Assembly: GCA_013180625.2 (NCBI GenBank)
Contig: SNVD02014509.1
Coordinates: 49,543 to 113,542 of the forward strand
Source: Boswellia sacra
Lineage: Eukaryota; Streptophyta; Magnoliopsida; Sapindales; Burseraceae
Reading direction: 5' to 3'
Length of the DNA stretch: 64,000 bases
Part shown: positions 44,501-57,056 of the stretch, piece after piece
How positions within the stretch are numbered: the stretch's first letter is position 1
How the letters are laid out: every line of letters starts with the position of its first letter
The notes under the pieces: generated by a model
Databases searched by the model: none
What the model saw: only the letters and a program-made list of their open reading frames with translations
What the model was told of the DNA's origin: nothing
Position numbers and translations under genes: made by a program

Positions 44501-45329
44501 CAATAATTTATTCCATATAATTTAATGTATTATAGTATTATTATTATTATTTTGGTTTATTTTTAGTATTATTTTATAAAAAAATTATTACCTCTTTATT
44601 TTAATATTACAAAATTTTTGTGTAAATTACCTCTATCTAACTTTACTATCTTATCTATGATCTATCGATATCTTTAAATAAAGTAATAATAATCGTTAAA
44701 CATATATATTAAAAGCATCTAGAATCTGAATCCAAATAAGAATCTGAACGTGATTTTGCATTAGAATCTGGGCTAGCTAGTCTTATCAAGCCACATTAAA
44801 TTTTAAAAAAAGAGGTCCACAACTTCTGCCAGCTTCCTACTTTCATTTCCAATTTGTTGCACACAATTTTTTTTATTATTCTTTTAATGTGATGTAGCCC
44901 AATCCGACTTGCATATTAATTCTCTGCAGAATTAGGGACGTAATAAAAAAAATTATATTCACATAGACTAAACTAATTCTGAAATTGAGTTTTTATAAAT
45001 ATGTCATATTTTTTATTTTTCTATGATTTTATAAGAATAAAATTTTATATAAATCAGCGCTAATAATTTTTAATTTTATTCAGTTTTATATATGATTAAA
45101 AAATTAATTATAAAGGGATTTATTTCTTACAAATGTATAACCCAATCTGCCACTCTCCTATCTGCCGACACTTAATTAGCATAGCATTAATTATTGTTTA
45201 ATAATAATAGTAATACTTGAGAAGTTTATTTCTAGTAAATGCACGGATGTCTAGAAACTCACATCTCTAACTATTTCATATTGCTCTCTAGCTTAACTGT
45301 AAAATTAAAATGAAAATGTGGTTGAAGGA
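44501..45329. other. CACTA-2 non-coding sequence
   Basis: AT-rich sequence without recognisable coding remnants. The last five bases (45325-45329, AAGGA) are the left target duplicate of copia E. Confidence 0.5.
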
Positions 45330-46225
45330 TGTTAATTTTTGTAGTATGAATAGTAAATAATAACTTAACTTAAAACAGTAAAGTAAAATAGAATAGAAAA
45401 TTTTACATGGTTCGGCTATAAACTTGCCTACATCCACAGGCAACAAGAGTTACAATCCACTATGCTGTTTGTATTTACACTTGACTTACGACTCTTTATA
45501 GTAGTAGACACCTGCTCACTCACTAACCTAATCTATGCAAACTTGATCAACCTTTATCACAGCCATAGTCATTCATACACCTTTTGATGCTGCACTTCAC
45601 AAACACGTCAGACTTAATTACACTAGTTCAGTCAGACGTAACCAACGTAACTATTACAGATTTATATGGTCACTAAACTCACTTAAGCTTACAAGACTAA
45701 ATAACCCTTAAAAATAAGATCTATGCACATACTCAACACACATGAGTCATGCACAGTCTTAACTCACTCAAACATAAAGCTTTTACAATGAAGAACACGA
45801 AAAACAGACACACTCAAGTGCACTTCTCAATTTAGCACGCACCCCAGTCAAGCCTTGAGTGCCTCTACTTATATAAGCTGCGTAATCAGTCATTTATGTC
45901 ATGTAATCAACAAATCTAATCATTATCAATTCCCTGCAAAACTAAATAGGATGATTAGATAAAGTTCACAAACTATAGGAAAGCATATCATAATATCCTA
46001 ATCAAAATAAGTGATTGCAATCAATTAAGATACTTAACCAATTAGGATAAGTATTAAAAAATATCTTGAAGCTTTTCAAAAATCAATCAATCAAATTTTT
46101 TCCTAAAATAAATATTTCATAATGCATTAGGAAAAAGAATAACACATATGTTTTTATCATAAGTTGACAAAAATAAATCTTGACCACATGCATGAAGTTT
46201 GTCAAGTGTCACATTGACACTAACA
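45330..46225 (-). repeat. 3' LTR of copia E (left, 896 bp)
   Basis: It aligns with 54242-55209, for example the shared AAGCATATCA...ATATCCTAATCAAA block. It lacks a 97-bp segment present in the other LTR at about 54434-54530. Confidence 0.9.
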
Positions 46226-46242
46226 ATCTCCCCCTTTGGTAT
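46226..46242 (-). other. polypurine tract of copia E
   Basis: On the minus strand ACCAAAGGGGGAGATTG lies directly against the 3' LTR. It is the usual plus-strand primer of Sirevirus-like elements. Confidence 0.85.
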
Positions 46243-46800
46243 CTTATGATGAAAACATTCACATATTTCTGTGAACACAAACTCCTGCATTGTTATATGT
46301 AATATAACTAAAAAACAAATTGTAAATACTAAGTCAAAAATTCACAAAAGTAGACTTAACCAATTTTCAATCATAACAGACATAGCTAAAAGAACATAAC
46401 TAAATATGTCCGTACCTGCATAGTTATCAGACACAAAGTACTAACAGCTTGCAATTTGCAAACTGTAATACAATAAACTCAAACCAAAATCTGAAAACAA
46501 CATTGTAACCCATAAATCAATTACACCCCCTAAATGTGAAAACAACTCCCCTTTACTCAAAACAAACAGAAACCTCCAAATAGCATAATTTAAAATCTGC
46601 ATAGCAGAAAATCTGTATAATAGTTTAACCAAATACCAATCCCTGCAAGTTTAAACATTAAACAAAATTTAACAAAGAAAAAAAGAAACATAAACATCCA
46701 TCAACAAAAAATACTACTCCCCCTCCGTTTCGTAACAAGTGCCAAAGACTAAGAGGGAATCATAAAGTTCAAAAAGAGCAGAAAAAGGTAAAAGTAATGT

Positions 46801-48448
46801 TCAGTTCAGCCTGGCAAACTTGTGCACAAGCAATTTGGATAGTTGTCTGAGGCATTTTTTGTATCTTCCAACAGTGGTCTTGTATCTCTTAACCACAGTA
46901 GTTGAAGAAATTTCTACAGGAGCTGGTGGAGCACTTGTTTCTGTAAAAGTGGCAACTGTAGTAACTGTCTCTCGAATTTCATGAGCACGTCTCTCTTATG
47001 GTTTCTATCTTCTGAGAAATATCCACCAATGTTTTAGTTGCTTGCTGTGTGACTTGAGGTAGAGATGAATATGGAGCTAGATCAGGTTATGGTGGTTTTG
47101 AGTGTCATCCATTGATTTTGAAGAAATCTTACTTAGTGGAGATTCATCTGCAGTTGGTTTGGATCCTTATTACTTCTCTTCTTGTCCTTCCTCTTGCTTT
47201 TCTTCATTGATTTTTTACCACTTGATCTGCTCTCGAGCTTTTCTTCCAAACCCTGCAACTTTGCCTTGATGGCTTGATTTTTCTGCACAAGGTCAGCTAA
47301 AAAAGAAGTGATTAAAGTAAGCTACTCATTAATGGAAGCCATTTGGTCTGGCCTAAGGGGTCTTCTTTATCTAGGCTGTCTATGTGGAATCTCCTCCCTC
47401 TTAGAAGCATTTCTAATCCTGGTCATGAATCCTTTTCTTGATGGCAGGAAAAATCTCTTCAGTGATTTCACCATCCTCCAATTCAATCTCATTTTGCATC
47501 AACAAAGCATGAATCATGCAGGGTACAACAAGCAATTTCTCATGGGATTGATAAGTTGCAATTTGAACAATGTAATTGTACATCCACAAGCCAAGATTAA
47601 TTGGACGATTTGTGCCAACACAGTAAAGAAATTTGGCTCTATCATCTCTAACTCTGTTCTGGCATGTGGATGGAAACCAATTATATGGAGTGATCTTATG
47701 CAACACACGATATTTCATAATCAAATGCTTTTGATCAATGCCATCATGTGGATCCCAATAAACATTACGGCTCCTAGATAGCTCACAAGTAACGTCACTA
47801 ATTTCCAAATCACTACTCACAATGTGTTGAATGCCAATAGGAATTCTATAAATCGGTTTATGGTATTTGGAAAGAATCGAATCAACTTTCCTATACAATA
47901 AACCTTATGGTAATAATAGTTCCTAGGATCATCAATGCATGGCAATATATCGGTATAGAATTCTTGAACAAGAGATTTTACAAGAGGGGTTAGATTTGTT
48001 ACCATCCTCATCTAGTGCCTAGATTCAATCATCTCTCTAAGTTAGTAATCATCAAAGTCATCGACTTTGATAGGCCTCTCCACGCAAATTTGTCTCTTGG
48101 ATGTGTATCTTCTATATCTTGTCTCATTCTCCCTCTTTAAGAACTCATGACTACAAAATTTACACGATCCTGGACTTCACCAAACATGACATCATCATCC
48201 TCACTCATAATTAGGTCAACTAGTACTGGTGGAGTCGAAGGCAAATCTAGTTTTCCAGTTGATGATTGTTTTGGTGTTGTCAGAGATAACTGTTTTGGTT
48301 CGATTTATGGGTTTGCATGTTGTGCTTTCTGTTCCCACTGCTCTTTCTGGTTTGATTCCTCTTTAATTGAAAAGTTAGATATTGAAGAAGAGCTAGTGGT
48401 TTCGGGTTCAATTGATGAGGATTGAGTGACATCTTTGCGTTTGGCCAT
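46801..48448 (-). pseudogene. copia E envelope-like third ORF (plant transposon protein family)
   Basis: After pol there is an additional ORF starting MAKRKDVTQSSS at 48448, Ser/Thr/Glu-rich at first, with a stop at about 48305. Other frames continue: LVQEFYTDI, then KLIRFFPNTINRFIEF (48011-47817), and RNVYWDPHDGIDQKHLIMKY, VLHKITPYNWFPST and RPINLGLWMYNYIV (47898-47413). These blocks match the putative plant transposon protein family that includes Sirevirus envelope-like ORFs. A Lys-rich helical stretch (KAKLQGLEEKLESRSSGKKS, near 47240) and a C-terminus KRYKTTVGRYKKCLRQLSKL end at TGA (46801). At least two frameshifts occur. Its role in Sireviruses is not established, and no clear transmembrane segment is seen here. 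Confidence 0.7.
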
Positions 48449-49563
48449 AGCGATGACGATGAAGAAGTTCTGATAACTACTATGTTTTATGGTTAATAGA
48501 GAGATAGAAAAACAAATATGCAAAAAGAGATTGATATAACCAAGAGTTAATAACTAAGTGTAATATAACCAGCACGTAATCCCAATTCAATCTGAATTCC
48601 AGGAGTTTTAAATTTGAATAAAATTGATTTTCTAAAATAGATTAATATCCATGAAAGAGAAAATCTCTATTTGCACTGATATTTATCACATTAGTTATGG
48701 TAATTTCCAAAAATATTTGTGAAAATCTTCATTAATTAAGGCAATTTTGAGTCTCATAAAATTATGAGCTTTTAAATCACCAAAATCTTCCTACCATTAA
48801 ACAACCTCCCCATCAAAATGACCTTGCTGACATAGCTCACCTTATTGACACATCAATACATAAGAAGATAAAACCGAGTCAGACATGAAGCATTGTTCGC
48901 AAGTTATATTGCACATAAGCGAAAACAAATAAATTTTACATAACTGAAATATCTTAACTTCATAAAGTCATTTTGAAACCAAGCATGTATCATGGCTGTT
49001 TAAACACATAACAAAATCAATTTTCATTATCTTAACATTCAATTAGGTTGAGTGGTCAACAAGAGCATGCTTCTTACACACAAAAACATTAATCCCAACA
49101 TGAATTATTTCTGTCAAATCAGTAGCTTTCACATAAGAAATGAGGTATCCCTCTTCCATTAGAATAGGTGACTTCAACAAATTTTTGAGATACATTGAAT
49201 CTACTTTCTAAGGATAGCTTTCACACATTATAATCGGTAGCCCTCTCTGGTCTTAACATTAAATTACCAGCAAGTTTAAATAATCAAAACAACTTAACCA
49301 TGCTTAAGTTGAAAAATTGACCAATAATGTTGCTGATATAAATAACATAACTAAACACAGTTTTTTTGCAGATAATTGATAAATGCCTATGGCTTTTCTC
49401 AGTTTTTCAAATATCAATACATCTATGCTTTAGTGAACAAGTCAGCTAGTTGATTCTCAGTGGAGATATGTTCAATGTGGATTATTTTGGATTCAACAAG
49501 CTCTCTAAAAAAATGATGCCTCATATCAATGTGCTTAGTTTTAGAGTGTTGGACTAGATTTTT

Positions 49564-50168
49564 TCAGATATTAATCGTGCTAGTGTTGTCACAAAACAAA
49601 GTTAGGTTAATACCATAGTCACTTATCATTTGTTTCATCCAAAGTAACTGAGTGCAGTAACTCCCAATAGCTATGTATTCAGCCTTTGTTGTGGATAATG
49701 AAATGCTATTTTGCTTTTTGCTGTGCCAACAGACCAAGTTATTACCTAGGTAAAAGCATCCACCCAATGTTCTTTTCCTATCATCGATGTTTCCAGCCCA
49801 ATTTGCATCACCATAACCTGTAAGACATGTATTTGTATCCTTAGTAAACCATATTCCAAATTCAGATGTCCCATGAACATACTTGATAATTCTTTTCACT
49901 ACTAATAAATGTAGTTCTTTAAAACATGACTGAAACAAGCACATAAACCAACACTGAAACTAACATCAAGTCTGCTTGCAATTAGGTATAGGAGACTTCC
50001 AATTATGCTCCCATAAAGGCTTGAATCAACATCATTACCTGCATTCTCTTTTTTTTGTTTGATGTTGCCACTCATGGGAGTCCTAAGTGCCTTAGCCTTG
50101 TCAAGTTCAAATTTCTTTACCAAGTATTTAGCATACTTTGGTTGTGAAATAAAAATTCCATTTTTCAA
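49564..50168 (-). pseudogene. copia E RNase H and end of reverse transcriptase
   Basis: Frame 50168-49902 encodes the RT connection: ISQPKYAKYLVKKFELDKAK, then GSIIGSLLYLIASRLDVSFS. RNase H follows in frame 49944-49564: LTGYGDANWAGNIDDRKRTL, then LGNNLVCWHSKKQNSISLST and AEYIAIGSYCTQLLWMKQ, with catalytic residues in DANWAG and AEY visible. It ends DNTSTINI before a stop; the last RNase H block (49560-49380) continues in degraded form. Confidence 0.88.
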
Positions 50169-51000
50169 GTTGCTTCACTTATAAACCAAGAAAGAAATTC
50201 AACTGTCCTACCATGCTCATCTCGAATTCACTCTGCATTAGCTCAACAAATTCATTAGCTTACGGAACTAAAAATAATATCATCAACATACACTTGAGCA
50301 ACAATGAAATAATTAGAAGCATGTTTAATGAATAAAGTTTTATCATTGCTTCCTCTATTATAGCCTCTTTGAATCAAGAAGCTAGTCAATCTCTCATACC
50401 AAGCTCTAGAAGCTTGTTTCAAACCATACAATGCTTTGTGAAGCTTGTACACAAACTTTGGATGTCTAGATCAACAAATCCTTTGAGTTGTTCAACATAA
50501 GCCTCTTTATTAAGATAGCCATTCAAGAAGGCTATCTTAACATCCATTTGAAACAATTTAAAGTTCAACAAGCATGCAATAACAAGTAGCAACCTAATAG
50601 ATTCAAGTCTAGCAATAGGTGCAAAGGTTTCCTCAAAATCAATGCCTTCAATTTGAGTATAACCTTGTCTAACTAACCTAGCTTTTTTCTAATAACTTGC
50701 CCATTTTCATCAGTTTTGTTTTTAAAAATTCATTTAGTTCCTAAAACATTTGCATCTTTTGGTCTAGGAACTAACACCCATACTTGTTTCTTTCAAACTA
50801 ATTCCACTCTTCTTGCATTGCATTTATCCAGACATCTTCTTTTAAAGCTTCATTAACATTCTTTGGTTCTATTAAAGAGACATCACAAGAATGACTTACC
50901 GTATTTCTCACCTTGCTCCTTGTTTTCATTGTACTTTCTAGACTTCTAATGATTGAAGTTGTGGGATGTGCCTTTTGAATCCACAAAGATAGATCTTTTC
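50169..51000 (-). pseudogene. copia E reverse transcriptase remnant
   Basis: KNVNEALKEDVWINAMQEEW (near 50800) is the usual RT entry. Broken frames follow, then [20 protein letters not shown] with FLIQRGYNRGSNDKTLF, and VAQVYVDDIIFSS with the catalytic YVDD (50452-50255). Frameshifts lie near 50700 and 50450. Confidence 0.88.
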
Positions 51001-52150
51001 TAATGCCAACATCTCTTATTTGATTTCTATCCAGATCAATATTGTCTGATGGTTTAGTTTTGTTTGAGTTAACTAAAATAGTTGTATCGGTTGTAACTGG
51101 TTCTATCTTGCTATCTAGAGCGGCTGAGTTCTAAACTTCTGTAATCTCTACATTCTCTGTCAAACTGATAATCTACTTTTCTTGTGAATAAATAAAGAAA
51201 TCATCAGTATCATCAAACACCACATTGGCTGATTTCATAATGGTCTTAGTCCTTAATTTAGAAACTCTAAAAGATTTGTTGTTTGTTGAATAACCAACAA
51301 AAAGTCCTTTATCACTTTTAGCATCAAACTTGTCGAACTACTCCCTATCATTCAATAAAAAGCACTTTCAACCAAAAACATGAAAATATTTTAGGTTAGG
51401 TTTCCTTCCTTTTAGAATTTTATTGGGTATTTGTGTTGTGCCAGGTCTCAAGAACACTCTATTGGAGATATAATAGTTGTGTTAATGGGCTCTGCCCATA
51501 ACCTTTTTGTTAGCCTCTTGCTGTTCAACATGACCCTTGCCATCTCTTGCAAAGTCCTGTTCTTCTGCTCTACCACTCCATTTTGTTCAAGTGTCTTTGG
51601 AGCTGAAAATTCATGAAATATGCCATGAAATCTATAAAAATCTGTATAGGAAACATTTTCGAATTCTTTCCCATGATCACTTTGGATTTTTACAATTCTC
51701 CCAATGTTCATGTTTTGTTCATTCTCAAGCTTAACACATAAGTTCTTGAAAGCTTCAAACGTGTCAGATTTTTCACGAATGAATTCAACCTAAGTAAACC
51801 TTGAAAAATCATCAACAATAACAAAAACATAACCTCTTTCCAGCGATGCTCTCAATTTGCATGGGTCCCATGAGGTCCATATGAAGAAAAGCTAAAATTT
51901 TAAATGTGCTAAGGTGTGTATTAGAGCGATGTGATGCTCTTACTTGTTTACCTAGCTGACATGGTCCAAAAATACCATCTGGTTTGTCATTAAGAGTAGG
52001 AACACCCTTAACTGCACCAGCCTTAGTTAACTTAACTAAATCCCTATAGTTTATGTGTCCTAGCTTTTGATACCATAACTCTAAGTCAAATATTTTGGTA
52101 GAAATGGCATTAATGTTTATTAATAGGTAGTAGTTGTCATTTGATCGAGT
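51001..52150 (-). pseudogene. copia E integrase remnant
   Basis: The core is best seen at 51711-51448: RIVKIQSDHGKEFENVSY (second catalytic Asp), PKTLEQNGVVEQKNRTLQEM (catalytic Glu), then ARVMLNSKRLTKRLWAEPIN. Upstream, frames near 51960-52080 hold pre-integrase sequence, and downstream to 51000 the GKC-type C-terminal region and linker. Multiple stops. Confidence 0.85.
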
Positions 52151-52153
52151 GCC

Positions 52154-52520
52154 TTAAAGAATGAAATTTCCATGTTTGTCTAAAACCATGAACTTGTTTT
52201 GAGCAAAATTTACTTCAAATTGATCATCACAAATTTGGCTTACACTAATTATATTAGCTTTTAATCCTTCAATAAACAACACATTTTTTAGCTCAAGCAA
52301 GCCTTCAACACACAAGATACCCTTACCTAGCACTTTGCTTTTAGCTCCATCACCAAACGTAATTGTCCCTTCCTTACAAGATTTGATATCTTTCAAGAAG
52401 TTCTTGCTCCCCGTCATGTGTCTTGAACATCCGTTTTCAAAATACCAACAATTATTAGCTATGGATTTTAAAGCAATAAAAGCAACATTACATGTAGTTA
52501 CCTATTTCTTAACCTAAAGT
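52154..52520 (-). pseudogene. copia E protease remnant
   Basis: Frame 52417-52154 begins just after the active site: MTGSKNFLKDIKSCKEGTIT, FGDGAKSKVLGKGIL, then LFIEGLKANIISVSQICDD. This is the standard sequence between protease DSG and the pre-integrase domain. Upstream, CWYFENGCSRH is readable in frame near 52450-52420, with Glu-Asn-Gly in place of the catalytic DSG. Confidence 0.8.
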
Positions 52521-54181
52521 GGTCGAGTTTTAGGTAACTATCTGAACTATTTAGATTTCTTATTCAATAATTTTAACAACTCATAACATCTAGGTCTGAT
52601 GTGACCTTTGACACTGCAAAAATAGCAAGTAAGAACAAATTTGATTACCTTTTCTAGACTTGACTTAAAAGAACTCGTGGGTGAGACAAAAATTTCTTTA
52701 CCTTTCGTTGATTTTGTATCACTTGAGCTTGAATCTAAAATGTTAGTTGAGGCTCTAATGAAAACTATTTTAGAAGTTGAAGCAATATTATCTTTATCGA
52801 ATCGCAAGCCATAATTATTTGTGCTTTTTCTCCTAAAACTTAAAACTTTATCCAATCAAGCTGAACCAATTTTAAGTTCATCAATACACTTGTGAGCATC
52901 AGTAAGTTCAGTTCTAAGTTTATCAATTTCTTCATTTCTCTGGTTCACAATAGTTTCCAATCTACTCATGTAGTCTTCAACATATGCCTTTTCACATCTA
53001 AGCACTTCTCTCTCTTTCAGCAGATTATTGACTTGTACCTTCTATTTTTTCCACGTTTCATAAAGCTCATTATAAGCAAGTTGAAGTTCTAGATGATAAT
53101 CAGCTTCCTCCTCTACATCTGATTCATCACTGTCTGATCTGTTCTGCTCAATTACATCAAACACTACTATTTTGCTTTTATCATATACATTGCCAGTAAA
53201 TACTACAAAGTTACTAGAATGTTCTTTGTTAGAATCTATTTTTGAATCATCACTCCAAGTTGTAAACATGCCTTTGTCCATCCCTCTCTTGTAATTGGGA
53301 CACTCAGATTGTATATGACCAAATCCCTTGCATTCAAAGCATTGAACTTGTCCTTTCTTGTCAGGTTTTTCTCAAATCTTCTTGGTTGGTTCTTTGAGAA
53401 ATCTCTTGGCGTCAAAGCTTCTTGCTTTCTGGGCTCTCTTAGGATTTTTCTTCTTGAGAAATCTCTTGGCGTCAAAGTTCTTTGTCAAATATGCAACCTA
53501 TTCATCATCTGAATCTTTATTTTCTTTCTTTTCTGAAGCAGCAAAGCTATACTCTTTTCCTTCTTCCTTGATTTCTCATACGCTTAGAGAGAACCAAGCA
53601 GTTCATCAACCCTTATAGTCTTCACATTATTGTTTTCTTCGATGGCTGTAACCTTTGGTTGAAATTTATCTGGTAAAGATCTAATCAGAATACTCATCAC
53701 CAAGCATATAAGCAGAATTAGTAATATCACAAAGTCTAGTGTGAAAATCACTTGTAGATTCATCCTCATGCATAACAAGATTTTCAAACTTTGAAGTTAA
53801 GGAAAGTAATCTAGAATCTTTTACCTTTTTTATCCCTTCATGCTTTACCTAAAGAATATCCCATGCCTGTTTTGCGGTTGTGCATTTTAAAATCAACCCA
53901 AACTATTGAATGTTAACAGCACTGAAAATGGCATTGATTCCTTTAGAGTTCTAGCTAGAAAGTCTATATTTAGCTTCAAACCATTCATTTTCTGGTTTCT
54001 CAACTCGTTGTCCAGTTTCATTGGTCTTCATTGGTGGTGTCCGTCCATGAACGACACTAGTCCAAACTCTATCATCAAGGGATTTCATAAAGATTTTTAT
54101 TTTAACCTTCCAATAGGCATAATTCCTATCTTCGAGCAATGATGGTTGAGCGACTGAACTTCCATTCCGTAGTCTTTCCAT
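52521..54181 (-). pseudogene. copia E gag remnant with two zinc knuckles
   Basis: ATG at 54181: MERLRNGSSVAQPSLLEDRN, then YAYWKVKIKIFMKSLDDRVW, the N-terminal gag signature. The UBN2 part (53787-53584) has RSLPDKFQPKVTAIEENNNV. A first knuckle is near 53345-53300 (CFECKGFGH-like, FNALNARDLV in the alternative frame), and a second, CYFCSVKGHIRPRC, is at 52610-52570. An acidic stretch (53281-53042) and a coiled-coil-like segment lie between them. A diverged repeat of NFSRRK-type sequence (TPRDFS twice, 53475-53400) is present. Many stops. Confidence 0.82.
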
Positions 54182-54227
54182 ACCTGGAAAAGAAATATTT
54201 GATCTACACTTGTATGACAGTGTACTT

Positions 54228-54239
54228 GCTCTGATACTG
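54228..54239 (-). other. primer-binding site of copia E
   Basis: On the minus strand CAGTATCAGAGC follows the 5' LTR by two bases. It matches the initiator methionine tRNA primer site except for the first two bases region (CAG for TGG). Confidence 0.8.
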
Positions 54240-54241
54240 AT

Positions 54242-55209
54242 TGTTAGTTTTTGCAGTATGGATAGTTAACAATAACTTAACTTAAAATAGTAAAGTAAAA
54301 TGGAACAGAATATTTTATATGATTCAGCTATAAACCTGCCTACATCCACGGGTAACAAGGGTTGCAATCTACTATGTTGTATGCGTTTACACTCGACTTA
54401 TGACTCTTTACAGTGGTAGACACTCGCTCACTCCCCCTTGATCAAACCACTTCTGAATCCATGAACCACTCCAGGAAGATAAGGTTGATGCTTCGGGGGG
54501 TTCGGGCTCGTCAAACTCGACCTCGTGGATCACTAACCTAATCTATGCAAACTTGATCAACCTCAATCACAGCTATAGTCTTTCACACACTCTTATGATA
54601 CTACACTTCACAAATACGTCAGACTTAACTACACTAGTTCAGTCAAACATAACCAACGTAACTATTAAAGAATCATGTAATCACTCAACTCATTTAAACT
54701 TACACCACTTAATAACCTTACAAATCATATCTATGCACATACTCAACACACGAGTCATGCACAATCTTAGCTCACTCAAGCATAAAGCTTTTACAATAAA
54801 GAACACGGAAAACAAACACACTTAAGTGCACTGCTCGATTCTGCGCACAACCCAGTCAAGCCTTGAGTGCCTCTACTTATATAAGCTATGTAATCAATTT
54901 ATATGTCCTATAATAAACAAATCTAATCATTATCAATTCCCTGCAAAACTAAATAGGATGATTAGATAAATAACCTATCACAAACTATAGGAAAGCATAT
55001 CACAATATCCTAATCAAATAACCAATTAGGATAAGTATCACAAAATATCTTAAAGCTTTCCAAAAATCAATCAATCAAATCTTTTCCTAAAATAAATATT
55101 TCATAATGCATTAGGAAAAAGAATAACACACATGTTTTTATCACAAGTTGACAAAAATAAATCTTGATCACATGCATGAAGTTTGCCACGTGTCACATTG
55201 ACACTAACA
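54242..55209 (-). repeat. 5' LTR of copia E (right, 968 bp)
   Basis: It aligns with 45330-46225 but has an extra 97 bp at about 54434-54530 with distinctly higher G+C (CTTCGGGGGGTTCGGGCTCG). It ends CACTAACA and is followed by A then AAGGA. Confidence 0.9.
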
Positions 55210-55215
55210 AAAGGA

Positions 55216-56915
55216 ATCCAAATAATCAAAAGAAAGGCAACTAGAATAAACCACATTTGAGCCAACAGATTACCAAGCATAGTATTCTTAAGAAAACAAA
55301 AGGACTTAGCATATAGCCAAAGTATATTAATCAAATTATGATCTGAACTCATAGAAATGCAACCACTGTTGGCCAAGCCAACAATAATCTCCAAAAATAG
55401 AAAATCCTAGTTCAAAAATACGTAATTTCAAGGTTAACAAGCAAACAAATTTGTAATCATTTGAATTTTTTTTTTTTACTTCATCGGACAAATAAATATC
55501 AACTACAACACAAGCAAAGACAAGGGACACCAACAATTCAAATAAAAGCAAAACCCCTAGCCAAAACTCAATCTTTTTCAAGCTGAAACCAACAAGAGCT
55601 CCAAACGAAATAGAAAATGGAACAACAAACCTTTCACTGATGCATCATAAACCCATTTGTAGTAAAACTAGTTAGTCCATGAAAACCAAAACTGGACCTC
55701 CAAATTTTACTTAGAAAGTAACAGATTCTCTTAGCAATAGTTCAAGAAAAGGTAAAGAAATTTCAAAAGAAAGACAACAATAGGAGGAAGATAAAGGAAA
55801 CATCATTTAAAGAATAACAACAATATCTCTTTCAACATCAAGTCATTTAATACTACACATATCCCCAATTTGTTTAAGGAATCTCAATTTTGGCACTTCA
55901 CTTCAATTAACATATATATATGATTAAATACACATTCTAATGTGTTGGACTTTCTGCAGCAAAGCATATATAATATTGATTTAATTAGACATACAATACA
56001 GGTGATCAGAGGTATAACTTTAATTTGTTAAATCCCCATGTCCTTCATGAATTTGGTTCTAGGTAGTATTGATATCAAATGAGCCAAAATCTTTTGAATT
56101 TCATAAGGCATGCAAATAGGATAAAATAAAACCTTCATCATGAATAACTCACTTTATACAAACAACCACAAAACAATAAAATAAAACCTTCTGCATTCTA
56201 AATTAGGAACTAAAATCAATGTACTCAAAACTAAAACTGATCCACATATAAACTAAAACTAAAATAAGCAAACGCTTCACATTAACCATGAGCAAGGAAA
56301 CAGCCGCGCATATAAAAATCTTAAAATCCAACTATCACTTTCTGAAAAGCCAAATTTGTTCATCAGACTTAACATCTATATGATCCATAAATAGCCAAAA
56401 TCAACAACATTGTTAATACTCAAACAAAAATCAAGTATCCATTTACACTACAGAAAGTTTCAAATACCCACCAAGCAATCAATTTCAATTAAAATGATTA
56501 TATATAACATCATATAGGAGGGCAAAAGAGGGGAAAAAAACAAGGAACTCACAGCTTCTTTGATAAATATAGAGGATGGAGCACCCTTTCACAATTTGGA
56601 CTATAATCAGGAAATATTTGCCCAATACCAAAAGCTTTGGGATACATAGAGCTTGACGAATACCAAAAGCTTGGCCTTGGAGATTCAATTTACTTAAAAA
56701 AAAATTAACAATCGATCTTTTTGAAAACATTTTACAATAACTCGCTTTATATACTTAGCATGCAAATAAGAAGAAAATAAGATGAAAGATGGAGAAAGAG
56801 AAAGACCTACCAAAAAGGAGAGGGAGCACAGCAAAATCACAAAAGAAATAACTCTAAGTTCAACGAAAGAAAAGGCAGCTTTAGCATATGATAACTGTAA
56901 GAGTGTGAAGTCCAA
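55216..56915. other. CACTA-2 right half, unassigned
   Basis: About 1.7 kb of AT-rich sequence. A minus-strand frame 55581-55336 encodes a hydrophobic stretch (VLLLFELLVSLVFACVVVDI) that I cannot assign. Another at 56918-56694 is also hydrophobic. They may be chance ORFs or bits of captured host sequence. Confidence 0.35.
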
Positions 56916-57056
56916 CAAAAGAAAATGGGGATATTGGAAATTGGCAGAATCGAGAAATTGAGAGGGAAATTGAAAAGCAAGAAAACAAAATCGAGAGGGA
57001 TGGGAAGGAAATAGAAAGAAAAGAGGAGAGGGATGAGAAGGAAATTGAGATTAGGT
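56916..57056 (-). promoter_or_regulatory. purine-rich tract, candidate CT-rich leader of a CACTA-2 transcript
   Basis: About 140 bp is nearly all A/G on the plus strand (GAGAGGGAAATTGAAAAG, AAAGAAAAGAGGAGAGGG). Read on the minus strand it is CT-rich, as in many plant 5' leaders, and it sits about 140-280 bp inside the right terminus, where CACTA transcripts usually begin. Confidence 0.35.

Larger units (their letters stand above)
45330..55209 (-). mobile_element. copia E: Sirevirus-type Ty1/copia element with envelope-like ORF
   Basis: LTRs at 45330-46225 and 54242-55209 begin TGTTAA/TGTTAG and end CACTAACA. AAGGA flanks the left end (45325-45329) and recurs on the right at 55211-55215, one base off. 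On the minus strand come the primer site, gag with two zinc knuckles, protease, integrase, reverse transcriptase and RNase H, then a further ORF of about 1.6 kb before the polypurine tract AAAGGGGGAGATTG. Large size, G-rich polypurine tract, extended gag and an envelope-like ORF after pol are features of Sireviruses. All genes contain stops or frameshifts. Confidence 0.9.

Noticed and set aside
47308..47781. Plus-strand open frame of 157 codons
   Set aside because: It is the complement of the envelope-like ORF of copia E, which has family similarity on the minus strand.
55336..55581. Minus-strand 81-codon hydrophobic frame in CACTA-2 as a captured gene
   Set aside because: No family recognised and no splice context. 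Hydrophobic chance frames are frequent in T-rich DNA.
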